Shown here: piece by piece, positions 19,224-28,137 of the stretch
Layout of the letters: the number at the start of each line of letters is the position of its first letter
Numbering within the stretch: the stretch's first letter is position 1
From: Agarivorans aestuarii
Lineage (GTDB): Bacteria; Pseudomonadota; Gammaproteobacteria; Enterobacterales; Celerinatantimonadaceae
DNA length: 64,000 bases
Direction: 5' to 3'
Assembly (NCBI RefSeq): GCF_019670125.1
Contig: NZ_AP023033.1
Span: forward strand, 248,001 to 312,000
Translations under genes and position numbers: made by a program
Notes under the pieces: model-generated
Told to the model about the DNA's origin: nothing
Database searches by the model: none
What the model saw: only the letters and a program-made list of their open reading frames with translations

Positions 19224-19817
19224 ATGCTAAGAAAAATAGGATTATTATTGGCGTGCTGTGTTTCGCTGCCCGCACTCGCGGATGTAAGCATTGGTGCTGG
19301 TTATACTTTTGGTGGCGAAATGACCGACCTAGACACTGAACAGACCTATTCGGTTCGTTCGGCTCCTTCTTATATGGCCGCCTTTGATTTTGCTACTAGT
19401 CGTGGCGAAAACCGCAAACGTGAGACTTACGAAAACTACGTGGGAGCGTTGGTGTCTTGGCAAAACACCGAGATGGACGACTCGGCCAATACCGATGTTG
19501 ACGTGGTATATGCTCATTTAACCGCATCTCGCCGATGGCAATATGAAAACTTTGAAACCTTTGCCAGCGGTGGCGCCGGTGTTACCCATTTTGCTGCCAG
19601 CCCAGGTAGTGATACCCAGCGCTTTTCTATTAGCTTAGGTGGCGGTTACTTTTATCACCTCACTGAAAACCTCGATTTAAAATTAGAAGGCCGTTTATAT
19701 GGTACCTTTGTAAACGAAGGTACCAGGATAGAGTGTGGCCCTGGCTGCCAAGTTACTTTTGTGGGTAGTTATTGGTCCCAATTGGGCTTAAATTTGGGGC
19801 TAAACTACCGATTTTAA
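19224..19817 (+). CDS. Small outer-membrane beta-barrel protein
   Basis: 197 residues: signal peptide MLRKIGLLLACCVSLPALA, then alternating amphipathic strands (ISLGGGYFYHLTENLDLKLE, LGLNLGLNYRF) ending in an aromatic Phe preceded by Arg, as in OmpW/OmpA-like barrels recognised by BamA. A CGPGC motif near residue 173 may form a disulfide in a loop. AGGAGGTG gives an excellent ribosome site. Specific function unknown. Confidence 0.75.
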   Translation: MLRKIGLLLACCVSLPALADVSIGAGYTFGGEMTDLDTEQTYSVRSAPSYMAAFDFATSRGENRKRETYENYVGALVSWQNTEMDDSANTDVDVVYAHLTASRRWQYENFETFASGGAGVTHFAASPGSDTQRFSISLGGGYFYHLTENLDLKLEGRLYGTFVNEGTRIECGPGCQVTFVGSYWSQLGLNLGLNYRF

Positions 19818-19873
19818 CGTCATGCTCTAACGATATATTCTTCTGGTAAGCGCTGAAAAATATCAGCACTTAC

Positions 19874-20144
19874 TAGGGGCTGTTAATCTTTCGCGGTTAA
19901 ATTTTGTTCGCGGTTAAATTTTGTTCGCGGAAAAATCGTTTTAGGCGCGGTAAGGCGTGTGTCGGCTAGCATTCTAGGTAAACACGTCTTAACAAAGCAT
20001 AAAACGATTTTAGCCGAACCCTTCGGGCAGCGTTTGTGGCTTATTTCTACTGCGTTATCAGCTTCTCATGTAGTAAAGCTTCTGCCTTGTATAAATAAGC
20101 CACAAATGGCTGCAAAAATCAGCTCGAACGATCAACAGCCCCTA
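19874..20144. mobile_element. MITE-like element, copy 1 (TA-flanked, terminal inverted repeats)
   Basis: Ends TAGGGGCTGTTAATC on the left and the complement of TAGGGGCTGTTGATC on the right, with TA at both edges as expected for IS630/Tc1-type targets. There is no open frame of interest. Inside are a 17-bp direct repeat (CGCGGTTAAATTTTGTT twice), a 12-bp inverted repeat (19932-19943/20000-20011), the core CCGAACCCTTCGGGCAGC (20014-20031), and a 14-bp inverted repeat (20033-20046/20093-20106). A relative sits at 55533-55702 in the opposite orientation. It occupies most of the gene-free interval 19818-20296; the remainder holds the porin leader. Confidence 0.7.
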
Positions 20145-20296
20145 AATAAACTGCTTAAAAAATAAACGCTTACAAACTATTCAATAAAGTTCCGCTGTCA
20201 TTAATCTTTAATACTTCAGTCACCTAGCTGTAATTTTTCGACCCTAAGATTTGTTCAACTTTTACTTGATGTACTTCACATTTTTTAGGGATTAAA

Positions 20297-21316
20297 ATGA
20301 AAAAGCTTACTATTATCGCTCTAGCGGTTGCCGCTGCTTCTGGTTCAGCTAACGCTGCTAAAGTTTACGAAGATGAGAAACACGCTGTTGATTTATACGG
20401 CCGTATCTACGCTGGTTACACTGCTGGTGACGATGCTGGTAAATCTGACAATTTTGGTGCTGACCAATACGTACGTTTTGGCGCTAAAGTTAAATCTCAG
20501 TTTGGTGAGTCAAACTACGCTCTAGGTCGTTACGAGCTGCAAATGGAAAACAGTGGCGAAGGTGACAACACTTCAGCAACTAAAGCACGTTTAGCTTACG
20601 CTGGTTTTGGTGGCGACTTTGGTGAAGTAACTTTCGGTCGTAACTACGGTGCTCTAGAGCTAGTAGCTGATTGGACTGATGCAAGCTACGTAAACCCTTA
20701 CGGTAACTCTGCTATTGGTATTAGCTCTAGCCGTGAAGAAGGCATTGGCCGTTCAGACAGCGTTCTTAAGTACGCTGGCGAGTTCAATAACTTTGACCTT
20801 CACGCTTCTTACAAGTTTAACGATAACCAAAAAGACGAGACTACTGGCGCTAGCCAAGACAACTCTGCTTACGGTATCGCTGTAGCTTACGGCTTCGACT
20901 TTGGTTTGGGCCTAGGTGCGGGTTACAACATTGCTAACAACGGCGATGCTAAAGACAGCAAAATGGCATTAGTAGGTGTTAACTACGATGCAAACGGTGT
21001 TTACGCTGCACTTAACTACTCTATGGGCGAAAACAACAAAGCCTTTAAACTGCACGGCTCTGACGCTAAAAACGAACACACTGGTTACGAGTTAGTTGCA
21101 GGCTACAAATTCACTAAAGCTTTCCGCGCTCAAGCAATGTGGAATAAAGCTGAAGTTGAAGAGGAAGGTGCTGCTAAGTACGACAAAGTGGATTACTACA
21201 CTATCGAAGGTCGTTACAACCTAACTAAACAGTTACGCATTGTTGCTGCTTACCAAATCAACAACATTGATGACGCTGAGAACGAGTTCCACTTCGCTGC
21301 GCGTTACGACTTCTAA
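20297..21316 (+). CDS. Gram-negative general porin
   Basis: 339 residues: signal peptide MKKLTIIALAVAAASGSANA, mature start AKVYEDEKHAVDLYGRIYAG, a 16-strand porin pattern with FGRNYGALELVADWTDASY as the constriction-loop region, and the C-terminal FHFAARYDF ending in Phe. Acidic residues dominate, typical of cation-favouring OmpC/OmpF-like trimeric porins of marine gammaproteobacteria. Codon choice is strongly biased (repeated GGT, GCT, AAA, TAC), suggesting high expression. Followed by two hairpins. Confidence 0.92.
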   Translation: MKKLTIIALAVAAASGSANAAKVYEDEKHAVDLYGRIYAGYTAGDDAGKSDNFGADQYVRFGAKVKSQFGESNYALGRYELQMENSGEGDNTSATKARLAYAGFGGDFGEVTFGRNYGALELVADWTDASYVNPYGNSAIGISSSREEGIGRSDSVLKYAGEFNNFDLHASYKFNDNQKDETTGASQDNSAYGIAVAYGFDFGLGLGAGYNIANNGDAKDSKMALVGVNYDANGVYAALNYSMGENNKAFKLHGSDAKNEHTGYELVAGYKFTKAFRAQAMWNKAEVEEEGAAKYDKVDYYTIEGRYNLTKQLRIVAAYQINNIDDAENEFHFAARYDF

Positions 21317-21383
21317 GAGAAATAAAATCCCACGCTAAGCGCCTACTTAGCGTGCTTCCTTATTTTCTTATGTTTGTCTTTTT

Positions 21384-21412
21384 ACCAGCTCTTTGTAGAG
21401 CTGGTTTTTTTG
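21384..21412. terminator. Bidirectional terminator between the porin gene and argA
   Basis: ACCAGCTCT-TTGT-AGAGCTGGT stem, T7 on the plus side and a T-rich tail on the minus side, so it can end both convergent genes. A weaker hairpin, CACGCTAAG/CTTAGCGTG at 21331-21354, directly follows the porin. Confidence 0.85.
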
Positions 21413-21447
21413 GTTTAGCGATATAGAACGAGGTTAGCGCTAGAGGC

Positions 21448-22779
21448 TTAGTGGGTGATATCCATCATCAAGATTTTAGAGCGTCGTTGCAGGTTGTAAA
21501 TGGCCTGCTTTTCGGTAGGAAGATCTTCAAAATCGGCAGGTGCAAAGCCGCGTTCTCTAAACCAATGGATGCTTTTAGTGGTTAGCACAAACAACTTGCT
21601 CAAGCCTTGCTGGCGAGCGCGTTTAACAATGGCTTGCAATAAGCGGTCGCCACGGCTGGCTTGACGATATTGCGGGTGGCTAACTAAACAGGCCAGTTCG
21701 CCAATGTTTTCTTGTTCAAAGGCATAAAGTGCAGCACAGCCAATGATCATGCCGTCGCGCTCTACAATGGTAAAGCGTTCAATTTCCATCTCCAGCAATT
21801 CGCGTGAGCGACGCACTAGTATGCCTTCTTCTTCCAATGGTCTTATTAACTCGATAATGCCATTAATGTCATCAAGTCTTGCTTCACGCACCCGCTCGTA
21901 GCTGTATTGAACGAGCTGCGTGCCACTGCCATCGCGGGTATAGAGCTCTTGCAATAATGCGCCATCTTGTTGGTAGCTCACTAAGTGGCAACGATCTATG
22001 CCTCTATCGCTACATTGAATAGCCGCGCGTAAGTAGCGTAGCGTATCTTTGTCGGTCTCTCGTAGAAAGGGCTCTGAGCGCATTAATTGATTGGCTGTAT
22101 CGGGTAGCAGTTCGCTTACCAGCTGGCCTTTGTCATTGTGAATGCCTTGCTCAGGGCAGAAGTAAATTACTTTATCTGCTTTTAACGAGACTGCAATTTC
22201 GGTGGTAATGTCTTCCGAGCAAATATTAAATAATTCGCCAGTTACCGACACCCCTAAGGGGGACACCATTACTATTTCGCCATGATCTAATTGGCGCTTA
22301 ATGCTTTGGTGGTTAATGCGTCGTACTTTGCCGGTGTGCAAAAAGTCGATGCCATCTTCTACGCCAATGGGTTGGGCAACCACAAAGTTACCACGCACCA
22401 CGTTGATATGTGCTTGATGCAAGGGAGAGTTGACTAAACCCATAGACAGTTGGGCTTCAATATCCATTTGAATTTGGCCAACCGCTTGCTTAATGATGTT
22501 AAGGCTACGCTCGTCGGTGATACGCTGTTCACCAGCAAACAAACAACTATGTTGATGTGCTGCAATCAGGCCATCGATTTGTGGTCGAGCGCCGCATACC
22601 AATACTATTTTCACCCCAAGGGTTTTAAGTAGCGCGATATCTTGGATGATGTTGCTAAAATTGCCACTGCTGCTGGCTTCGCCACTAAGCATTACAACAA
22701 AGGTTTTGCCTCGGTGGGCATTAATATAAGGCGCCGACTGACGAAACCAGTTGACTAAATCTTCGGCCGAGCGGTCCAA
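21448..22779 (-). CDS. argA: N-acetylglutamate synthase
   Basis: First committed step of arginine synthesis: acetyl-CoA plus glutamate to N-acetylglutamate. The 443 residues equal E. coli ArgA. The amino-acid-kinase-like domain (APYINAHRGKTFVVML, CGARPQID) binds feedback arginine; the C-terminal GNAT domain (RPLEEEGILVRRSRE, GDRLLQAIVKRA, KLFVLTTKSIHWFRERGF) is catalytic. The start is TTG at 22779 with GGAG upstream, which aligns with the E. coli N-terminus. A 7-bp perfect dyad (22810-22827) lies upstream; I do not see a good ARG box. Confidence 0.95.
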   Translation of the reverse strand: MDRSAEDLVNWFRQSAPYINAHRGKTFVVMLSGEASSSGNFSNIIQDIALLKTLGVKIVLVCGARPQIDGLIAAHQHSCLFAGEQRITDERSLNIIKQAVGQIQMDIEAQLSMGLVNSPLHQAHINVVRGNFVVAQPIGVEDGIDFLHTGKVRRINHQSIKRQLDHGEIVMVSPLGVSVTGELFNICSEDITTEIAVSLKADKVIYFCPEQGIHNDKGQLVSELLPDTANQLMRSEPFLRETDKDTLRYLRAAIQCSDRGIDRCHLVSYQQDGALLQELYTRDGSGTQLVQYSYERVREARLDDINGIIELIRPLEEEGILVRRSRELLEMEIERFTIVERDGMIIGCAALYAFEQENIGELACLVSHPQYRQASRGDRLLQAIVKRARQQGLSKLFVLTTKSIHWFRERGFAPADFEDLPTEKQAIYNLQRRSKILMMDITH

Positions 22780-22809
22780 ATTCTTCTCCGTGAATAACTA
22801 GCTACTAGA

Positions 22810-22827
22810 TCTGACTAATGAGTCAGA
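22810..22827. promoter_or_regulatory. Inverted repeat upstream of argA
   Basis: TCTGACT-AATG-AGTCAGA, a perfect dyad with 7-bp arms, 31 bp upstream of the argA start and about 200 bp before the TetR gene. It could be an operator for either gene, for example the TetR product; this is inference. Confidence 0.4.
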
Positions 22828-23031
22828 TATTTGTGTATTGTTGCATATTCCTTAGCATTGTCGAGCAATATGTTTTTCTTCATGACAAAACTTATACACA
22901 GTTATCTTATGCAAGAGTTGTTTAGTTAAGCTTTGTGGAGTATAAGCTGCTGTATTATCTCAGCTAAGCTTCATTTAATCTGGATTAGCTGATGGAATTT
23001 AGATGATGTTTTTATCAATGAGAGGGTGAAT

Positions 23032-23688
23032 ATGGAAAACTATGTCGTACCTGAGCATCTGGCCATGCGCAAGCAGCCAAGCCAAGAGCGAACCAGGCGA
23101 CTAGTGGAGCACATCCTAGATAGCACTTTGTCTCTTATTAAAGAACAAGGCATGGCATCGGTAAATACCAACCTTATTGCCCAATACGCCGAGATCGACA
23201 TTGCCTCTTTGTACCGTTTCTTTAAGAACAAAGATGCGATCTTTTTTGCCCTCGCCAAGCGTTGGTTTGAAAAAGTGCAAGAGGTGGTTGAGCAACACAA
23301 CTTTCAACAAGCTGTTGGTAATATCGTTGAATATAAAGACAGTACCCAGTTTCGGGTTAATCAACTGCCAGAAACAGAGGTAATGTTGGTGAGTTTTCAT
23401 GAACTGTTTACTCACGACCAAGACTTTAAAGCTTTAGAAAGTTGGCACCGCGAAATTTTGATACTCCACAGTAAACGTTCGTTTATTGAAAATGGCTCAA
23501 AGTGGGACGATGAAGCCCTAACCAGTGTTTGTTTGTATTTGTATGGCTTCACTCGAAACTTTATGGCTGGAACAATCGGTTTTAGCGCTGAAGAGCATCA
23601 GCATCAATTTACTTGGCTTCAGGTGATGTTAAATGAAGTGCGTGAGATGGTGTTGTTAGGCGAGGTGCCTGAACAGTTTTCACGCTAA
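23032..23688 (+). CDS. TetR family transcriptional regulator
   Basis: 218 residues from the ATG at 23032 (GAGG six bases upstream). The N-terminal TetR helix-turn-helix spans about residues 20-65 (RTRRLVEHILDSTLSLIKEQ, then DIASLYRFFKNKDAIFFALA), with a diverged ligand domain behind it. It is divergent from argA, and its last 9 bases overlap a small minus-strand ORF. The ligand and targets are unknown. Confidence 0.88.
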   Translation: MENYVVPEHLAMRKQPSQERTRRLVEHILDSTLSLIKEQGMASVNTNLIAQYAEIDIASLYRFFKNKDAIFFALAKRWFEKVQEVVEQHNFQQAVGNIVEYKDSTQFRVNQLPETEVMLVSFHELFTHDQDFKALESWHREILILHSKRSFIENGSKWDDEALTSVCLYLYGFTRNFMAGTIGFSAEEHQHQFTWLQVMLNEVREMVLLGEVPEQFSR

Positions 23689-23892
23689 GGCGTCACTGAC
23701 AATATGCGCTTGGCTGGCACTAGGATATTCTTGCTCGTCTACCAAGCGTTCTGCACCTAAGCAATGCAACCAAGAGCCATAATCTAAGGTTTTGTTTCCT
23801 AAAATTAATTCTTTTAGTACCTGTTCTGATAAACCTTGAGTAATAGGTTTACAGCTGGGCCAAGTTTTCCTACCGTTTTGTGCGATCGTCAC
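23680..23892 (-). CDS. Small hypothetical protein, 70 aa
   Basis: GTG start at 23892 with GGAA seven bases before it. The product includes GRKTWPSCKPITQGLSEQ and DYGSWLHCLGAERLVDEQEY. Codon use resembles its neighbours and it fills an otherwise empty gap, so I think it is real, but no family is recognised. The 3' end overlaps the TetR gene by 9 bp, tail to tail. Confidence 0.5.
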   Translation of the reverse strand: MTIAQNGRKTWPSCKPITQGLSEQVLKELILGNKTLDYGSWLHCLGAERLVDEQEYPSASQAHIVSDALA

Positions 23893-24007
23893 TGTATTTT
23901 CCGCGCCTATAAGGTCAAACTATTCTGCATATAAGATTCAGTGTGGGTCAATTTGGTGATAAACAAGTTAGCTTGTTACATCAATGTGAAATGACGCTCA
24001 ATTTTTG

Positions 24008-24017
24008 ACCAATTGGT
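24008..24017. promoter_or_regulatory. ACCAATTGGT palindrome upstream of the HDOD gene
   Basis: A perfect 10-bp dyad 48 bp before the HDOD gene start. It resembles half of the PdhR-like site near pntA but without the 3-bp spacer, so a different regulator is likely. Weak evidence on its own. Confidence 0.25.
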
Positions 24018-24064
24018 AAGTGAAAGCATGCAGTGCTTCACACTATTTTTTTAGGGAGTAATCC

Positions 24065-24889
24065 ATGGAACTGGAAGCCTTTTTCCAGCAGGTAAAAAAA
24101 CTGCCGGTGATGCCGCAAATTATGCAGGAATTGCTGACCAGCATTAACGATGAGAATGTCGATTTACATCAGTTGGGTAAAAAGCTTGCCACTGATCAAT
24201 CCTTGGGTGCCAATGTGCTAAAAATGGCCAACTCGGCGGCGTTTCGCGGTATTAAACAAATTGATTCTATTGAAGCAGCGGCGATTCGCCTCGGTCTAAA
24301 GCGAGTTCGATCCTTAGTTGTTGCAGCTGGCCTAAATGGCATGATGCCGAGCAAAAACTTTGACCAGCAACAGTTCTGGAGCCAAGCCATGTATGTGGCT
24401 TTATTAGCGCAAGCGCTGGCTAAAAGTACAGATATAGAACCTGAAATGGCCTTTACTTGCGGTATGTTGCATAACTTTGGCGAGTTACTGATTGCCAGTG
24501 CTACACCTGAAGAAGCGGGCCTTATCGAATTGAGTTTAGAAACCGGTGAAACGCGGGTATCTGCACAGCGGCAAACCTTAGGTTTAGATTATGCCCAAAT
24601 TGGTGGTGAACTGGCGCGTCGCTGGAACTTTTCTCCGGTTATCACCGATGCCATTGAGCAGCAGCTTAATCCAATGGATTTTGAAGAAGTGTCTAAGCCA
24701 GCTGTACTAATCCGTTTGGCCATTTTTGCTCACCATGCGCTTAATGCCGGTTTAAGTAGTGAAACGGTGGCCAACAACTTACCAGCACCTTTGTGCGAAG
24801 TAGTAGGCGTTGATAAAGAGAAAGTCAGCGAGTTTATAGCTGAAGCAGTAGAGCAGGGCGAACAAATGGTAAGCACTAGCGTGGCTTAA
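24065..24889 (+). CDS. HDOD domain signalling protein
   Basis: 274 residues, almost entirely an HDOD domain: KLPVMPQIMQELL, then ANSAAFRGIKQIDSIEAAAI and GMLHNFGELLI. HDOD proteins are non-catalytic relatives of HD phosphohydrolases and act in signalling (stress, motility, c-di-GMP-linked pathways). Here no receiver, GGDEF or EAL domain is attached. GGAG precedes the ATG. Own terminator follows; the specific role is unknown. Confidence 0.88.
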   Translation: MELEAFFQQVKKLPVMPQIMQELLTSINDENVDLHQLGKKLATDQSLGANVLKMANSAAFRGIKQIDSIEAAAIRLGLKRVRSLVVAAGLNGMMPSKNFDQQQFWSQAMYVALLAQALAKSTDIEPEMAFTCGMLHNFGELLIASATPEEAGLIELSLETGETRVSAQRQTLGLDYAQIGGELARRWNFSPVITDAIEQQLNPMDFEEVSKPAVLIRLAIFAHHALNAGLSSETVANNLPAPLCEVVGVDKEKVSEFIAEAVEQGEQMVSTSVA

Positions 24890-24907
24890 GTTCTTACGGT
24901 TTTAATG

Positions 24908-24939
24908 AAAAAGGGATTAGCTTAGCTAGTCCCTTTTTG
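24908..24939 (+). terminator. Rho-independent terminator after the HDOD gene
   Basis: AAAGGGATTAGCT/AGCTAGTCCCTTT stem with one mismatch and a short T-tail. It lies in the convergent gap to the RND gene and may serve both. Confidence 0.75.
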
Positions 24940-24946
24940 TTTACGC

Positions 24947-27900
24947 CTAGTTACTGGTTTGCTCAAATCCACGTAACCACCACTGCTTGGCTTGTTTAAG
25001 CCCGCGTTGAGCATCTTCTAACAATAGGTAGTTAACAGGCACTATTAGCAAAGTAATCATAGTGGCGAAAATAATGCCAAAACCCAGTGATACCGCCATA
25101 GGTATTAAGAATTGTGCCTGAGTACTTTTCTCAAAAATCAGCGGCATTAAACCGGCAAAGGTGGTGAGTGAGGTGAGAATTACTGCTCTAAAGCGTGCCA
25201 CTCCAGCATTGGCTACCGCAGTCACTAAATCCACGCCTTTTTTGCGTTGGCGATTAATGTAATCCACCAATACTAAGCTGTCGTTTACCACCACGCCGGT
25301 GAGCGCCAACATGCCCATCATACTCATAATAGTTAATGGCATGCCCATAATCATGTGGCCCAAAACAGCACCCACTGCGCCATAGGGGATGATCGACATA
25401 ACTACTAAGGGTTGCCAGTAGGAGCCAAAGGGAATCGCCAGTAAGCCGTAGATAACAAACAGCACAAACAACATACCAAAGCCCAAGCTGCTAAAGGATT
25501 CTCGCTGCTCTTTAGCTTCCCCTTCTAGGCTCGCGTTTACTTGTGGATAGGCCACCAAGGTTTGGCTTAACCACTGCTGCAGTTCAGTTTTAATCACCTC
25601 AATATTGGCTTGCTCTTTATTCACGTCGGCACGGATATTTTGGGTGCGTAAACGGTCAATGCGAGTAATGGTGGCAGGGCTTTGTGAAGGAGTCACACTA
25701 GCAACTTCGCTAAAGGGCAGTTCGGCGCCATCGGGGGTGCGAATTAGCATATTATTAAGGTTGTACTGAGAGCGGCGTTCGCTGGCGGGGTAGCGAACGT
25801 AGACCTTCACGTCTTCGCGGCCGCGCTGAATGCGCTGCACTTGATAACCAAAAAATGCACTTCTTACTTGCTGGGCTAAATCATTTAAACTTAAACCTAG
25901 CGCTTGGGCCTGCGGTTTAATATTAAGTTGTAGCTCCAATTTGCCGTCGGCCAAGCTGTCTTCTACATCAAATACCGCTGGGTACTCTTGTAGTTTTTGC
26001 TTGGTTAGCTCTGCCACCTGAGCCATCGCCGCAAAATCGTTACTGCTGAACTGCACATCTAAGGGCGAGCCACCGCGGCCGATTTCCGCCCTAAAGGTTA
26101 GGCTTTCTGCACCCGGCAAGCTGCCGATTAGTTGTCGCCACTCTCTCACTAGTTCGCCACTGCTAATTGGATTAGTGCGCGACTCGGGCGGTTCTATTTC
26201 GAATATCACTCTCCCCTTATTACTTTGGCCACTGCCCGAACCACCACTAGAACCACTGGTGGCCAGAATATTCAAAATCACACTGTCGCCAGTTTCTTGG
26301 TCTCGGTATTTTTCTTGTAATTCTAAGGCTGCGCCCAACATCCGATTGATGTAATCGTCGGTAGTGTTAAAGGCGGTGCCCGCTGGCATCACTAAAGAGG
26401 CGCGTGCGGTTTCACTGGGCACCCTTGGGAAGAAAATAAAGCGTACCCAGCCAGAGGTGGCTAAAGACAATACCACCACAAAAACACTAATTGCGATGGC
26501 GGCGCTAAGCAGTCGTCGAGACAAGGCCACTTTTAGCAGCGGTTTATAAAACCTAATGATGGCGGACTCAAAGCCATTGGCAAATCTATTTTGCCAATAA
26601 CTAAAGCGACCTGGGTTTTTACTCACCGGCTTGATGTGTTTTAAGTGGGCGGGCAGAATGAGTTTTGATTCCACCAAAGAAAACAGCAGCACCGGAATCA
26701 CAATCAGTGGGATTTGCGCAAATATTTTGCCACGTACCCCATCAATCATCATTAACGGCATAAAGGCTGCAATCGTAGTAAGCACCCCGAAGGTAACCGG
26801 TACGGCGACTTCTTGAGTACCTTTAATCGCCGCGTGCAGCGGTTCTTCACCCGCCTTTAGGTGGGTATAGATATTCTCGCCGGTGACAATGGCATCGTCC
26901 ACCAAAATCCCCAGCACCATAATAAAGGCAAATAGCGAGATAATATTGATGGTGACATCCATGGTAGGCATCAACAACAGGCCACCCATAAAGCTAATGG
27001 GAATGCCAATACATACCCAAATCGCAATGGCTGGGCGCAGGAAGATAGCCAGCAACAAGGCCACCAATAAACAACCTTGAATGGCACTGTTTTTTAGTGT
27101 GTTTAAACGGGCTTTTACTATTTTGGCGCTGTCTCGCCAATAGTTTAAAGAGATGCCTTGCGGCAAATAAGACTGCTTATCGCTGATGTATTGCTTTACC
27201 GCATCGGAGATGGCAATGGCACTTTGATCGCCAACTCGGTACACCTCAATCATTACTGCAGGTTGGTTATTGAAGCGGTTCTCGATGGGAGTTTCTTCAA
27301 AACCATCCACCACCGTAGCAATGTCGGATAAGCGAATGCGGGTGCCGTCGGCGCGACTAATAATCAGCAAATTGGCAAACTCATCCCCTACATAGGCTTG
27401 GCCTTTGGTGCGCAGTAATATTTCACCGCCCTGAGTTTTCACCGAACCTGCAGATAAATCTAGCGAAGCTTGGCTAATGGTTTGAGCAACTTTACTAAGC
27501 TCTAGGCCATATTCGCGCAGCTTTTGTTCGGAGACTTCGATGGAGATCTCGTAGGGCGCTACCGAGTCTAGCTCTACTTGAGAGAGTTCTGGTAATTGCA
27601 ATAATTCGTCGCGAATCGATTCTGCCACTAAGCGCAGTTCGCTATGGGCTAAGTCACCAGATACTGCAACAGTAATGGTCTCGCGTTTGCGTTGGGTAAG
27701 GCTAACCACTGGACGTTCTGCGTCGCTAGGAAAGGTATTAACGGCATCGATTCGCGATTTAATATCGCTCATTACATCGCGGGTATCGTAGCGCGAGTTA
27801 ATCTCGGCGCTCACTCGAGCAGCGCCTTCTTGCGAGACTGAAGATATTTGGTCTATGCCTTCAATGTCGCTAATCGCTTCTTCTATGCGAATGGCTAGGC

Positions 27901-28090
27901 TTTCTTCGCTTTCCTCTGGGCTAGAGCCTGGCAGAGCGATGCTTACATTCACCATATCCAGTTCAAATTCAGGGAAAACCTCTAAGGGTAAACGGAATTT
28001 GGCTGAGTACAAACCTAAGCCGATGATCAGCACCATTAGCAAGTTAGCGGCAACATGATTGCGAGTGAACCAAGCAATTAAGCCATGCAT
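24947..28090 (-). CDS. RND efflux transporter, inner-membrane subunit
   Basis: 1047 residues, AcrB/MdtB-type permease of a tripartite pump driven by protons. Expected features: helix 1 followed by the first porter domain (LPLEVFPEFELDMVNV), the central helix block with GILVDDAIVTGENIYTHL carrying the paired Asp residues of the proton relay, a second porter half, and a C-terminal helix block (GVVVNDSLVLVDYINRQRKKG). It is last in the minus-strand operon of outer-membrane factor, adaptor, transporter. The substrate is unknown; the sequence looks like the marine HAE1-type group of drug or solvent pumps. Confidence 0.93.
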   Translation of the reverse strand: MHGLIAWFTRNHVAANLLMVLIIGLGLYSAKFRLPLEVFPEFELDMVNVSIALPGSSPEESEESLAIRIEEAISDIEGIDQISSVSQEGAARVSAEINSRYDTRDVMSDIKSRIDAVNTFPSDAERPVVSLTQRKRETITVAVSGDLAHSELRLVAESIRDELLQLPELSQVELDSVAPYEISIEVSEQKLREYGLELSKVAQTISQASLDLSAGSVKTQGGEILLRTKGQAYVGDEFANLLIISRADGTRIRLSDIATVVDGFEETPIENRFNNQPAVMIEVYRVGDQSAIAISDAVKQYISDKQSYLPQGISLNYWRDSAKIVKARLNTLKNSAIQGCLLVALLLAIFLRPAIAIWVCIGIPISFMGGLLLMPTMDVTINIISLFAFIMVLGILVDDAIVTGENIYTHLKAGEEPLHAAIKGTQEVAVPVTFGVLTTIAAFMPLMMIDGVRGKIFAQIPLIVIPVLLFSLVESKLILPAHLKHIKPVSKNPGRFSYWQNRFANGFESAIIRFYKPLLKVALSRRLLSAAIAISVFVVVLSLATSGWVRFIFFPRVPSETARASLVMPAGTAFNTTDDYINRMLGAALELQEKYRDQETGDSVILNILATSGSSGGSGSGQSNKGRVIFEIEPPESRTNPISSGELVREWRQLIGSLPGAESLTFRAEIGRGGSPLDVQFSSNDFAAMAQVAELTKQKLQEYPAVFDVEDSLADGKLELQLNIKPQAQALGLSLNDLAQQVRSAFFGYQVQRIQRGREDVKVYVRYPASERRSQYNLNNMLIRTPDGAELPFSEVASVTPSQSPATITRIDRLRTQNIRADVNKEQANIEVIKTELQQWLSQTLVAYPQVNASLEGEAKEQRESFSSLGFGMLFVLFVIYGLLAIPFGSYWQPLVVMSIIPYGAVGAVLGHMIMGMPLTIMSMMGMLALTGVVVNDSLVLVDYINRQRKKGVDLVTAVANAGVARFRAVILTSLTTFAGLMPLIFEKSTQAQFLIPMAVSLGFGIIFATMITLLIVPVNYLLLEDAQRGLKQAKQWWLRGFEQTSN

Positions 28091-28137
28091 AATAGTTCTC
28101 TCCCTAAGGGGATTAATTGAGTAATTTGCAGCATGGT

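Noticed and set aside
22828-22850. Possible ARG box upstream of argA (TTTGTGTATTGTTGCATA)
   Set aside because: Several fixed positions mismatch the ArgR consensus, so I do not report it as a site.
24947-28090. Several small ORFs antisense to the RND transporter
   Set aside because: Shadows of a 1047-codon gene with complete RND features.
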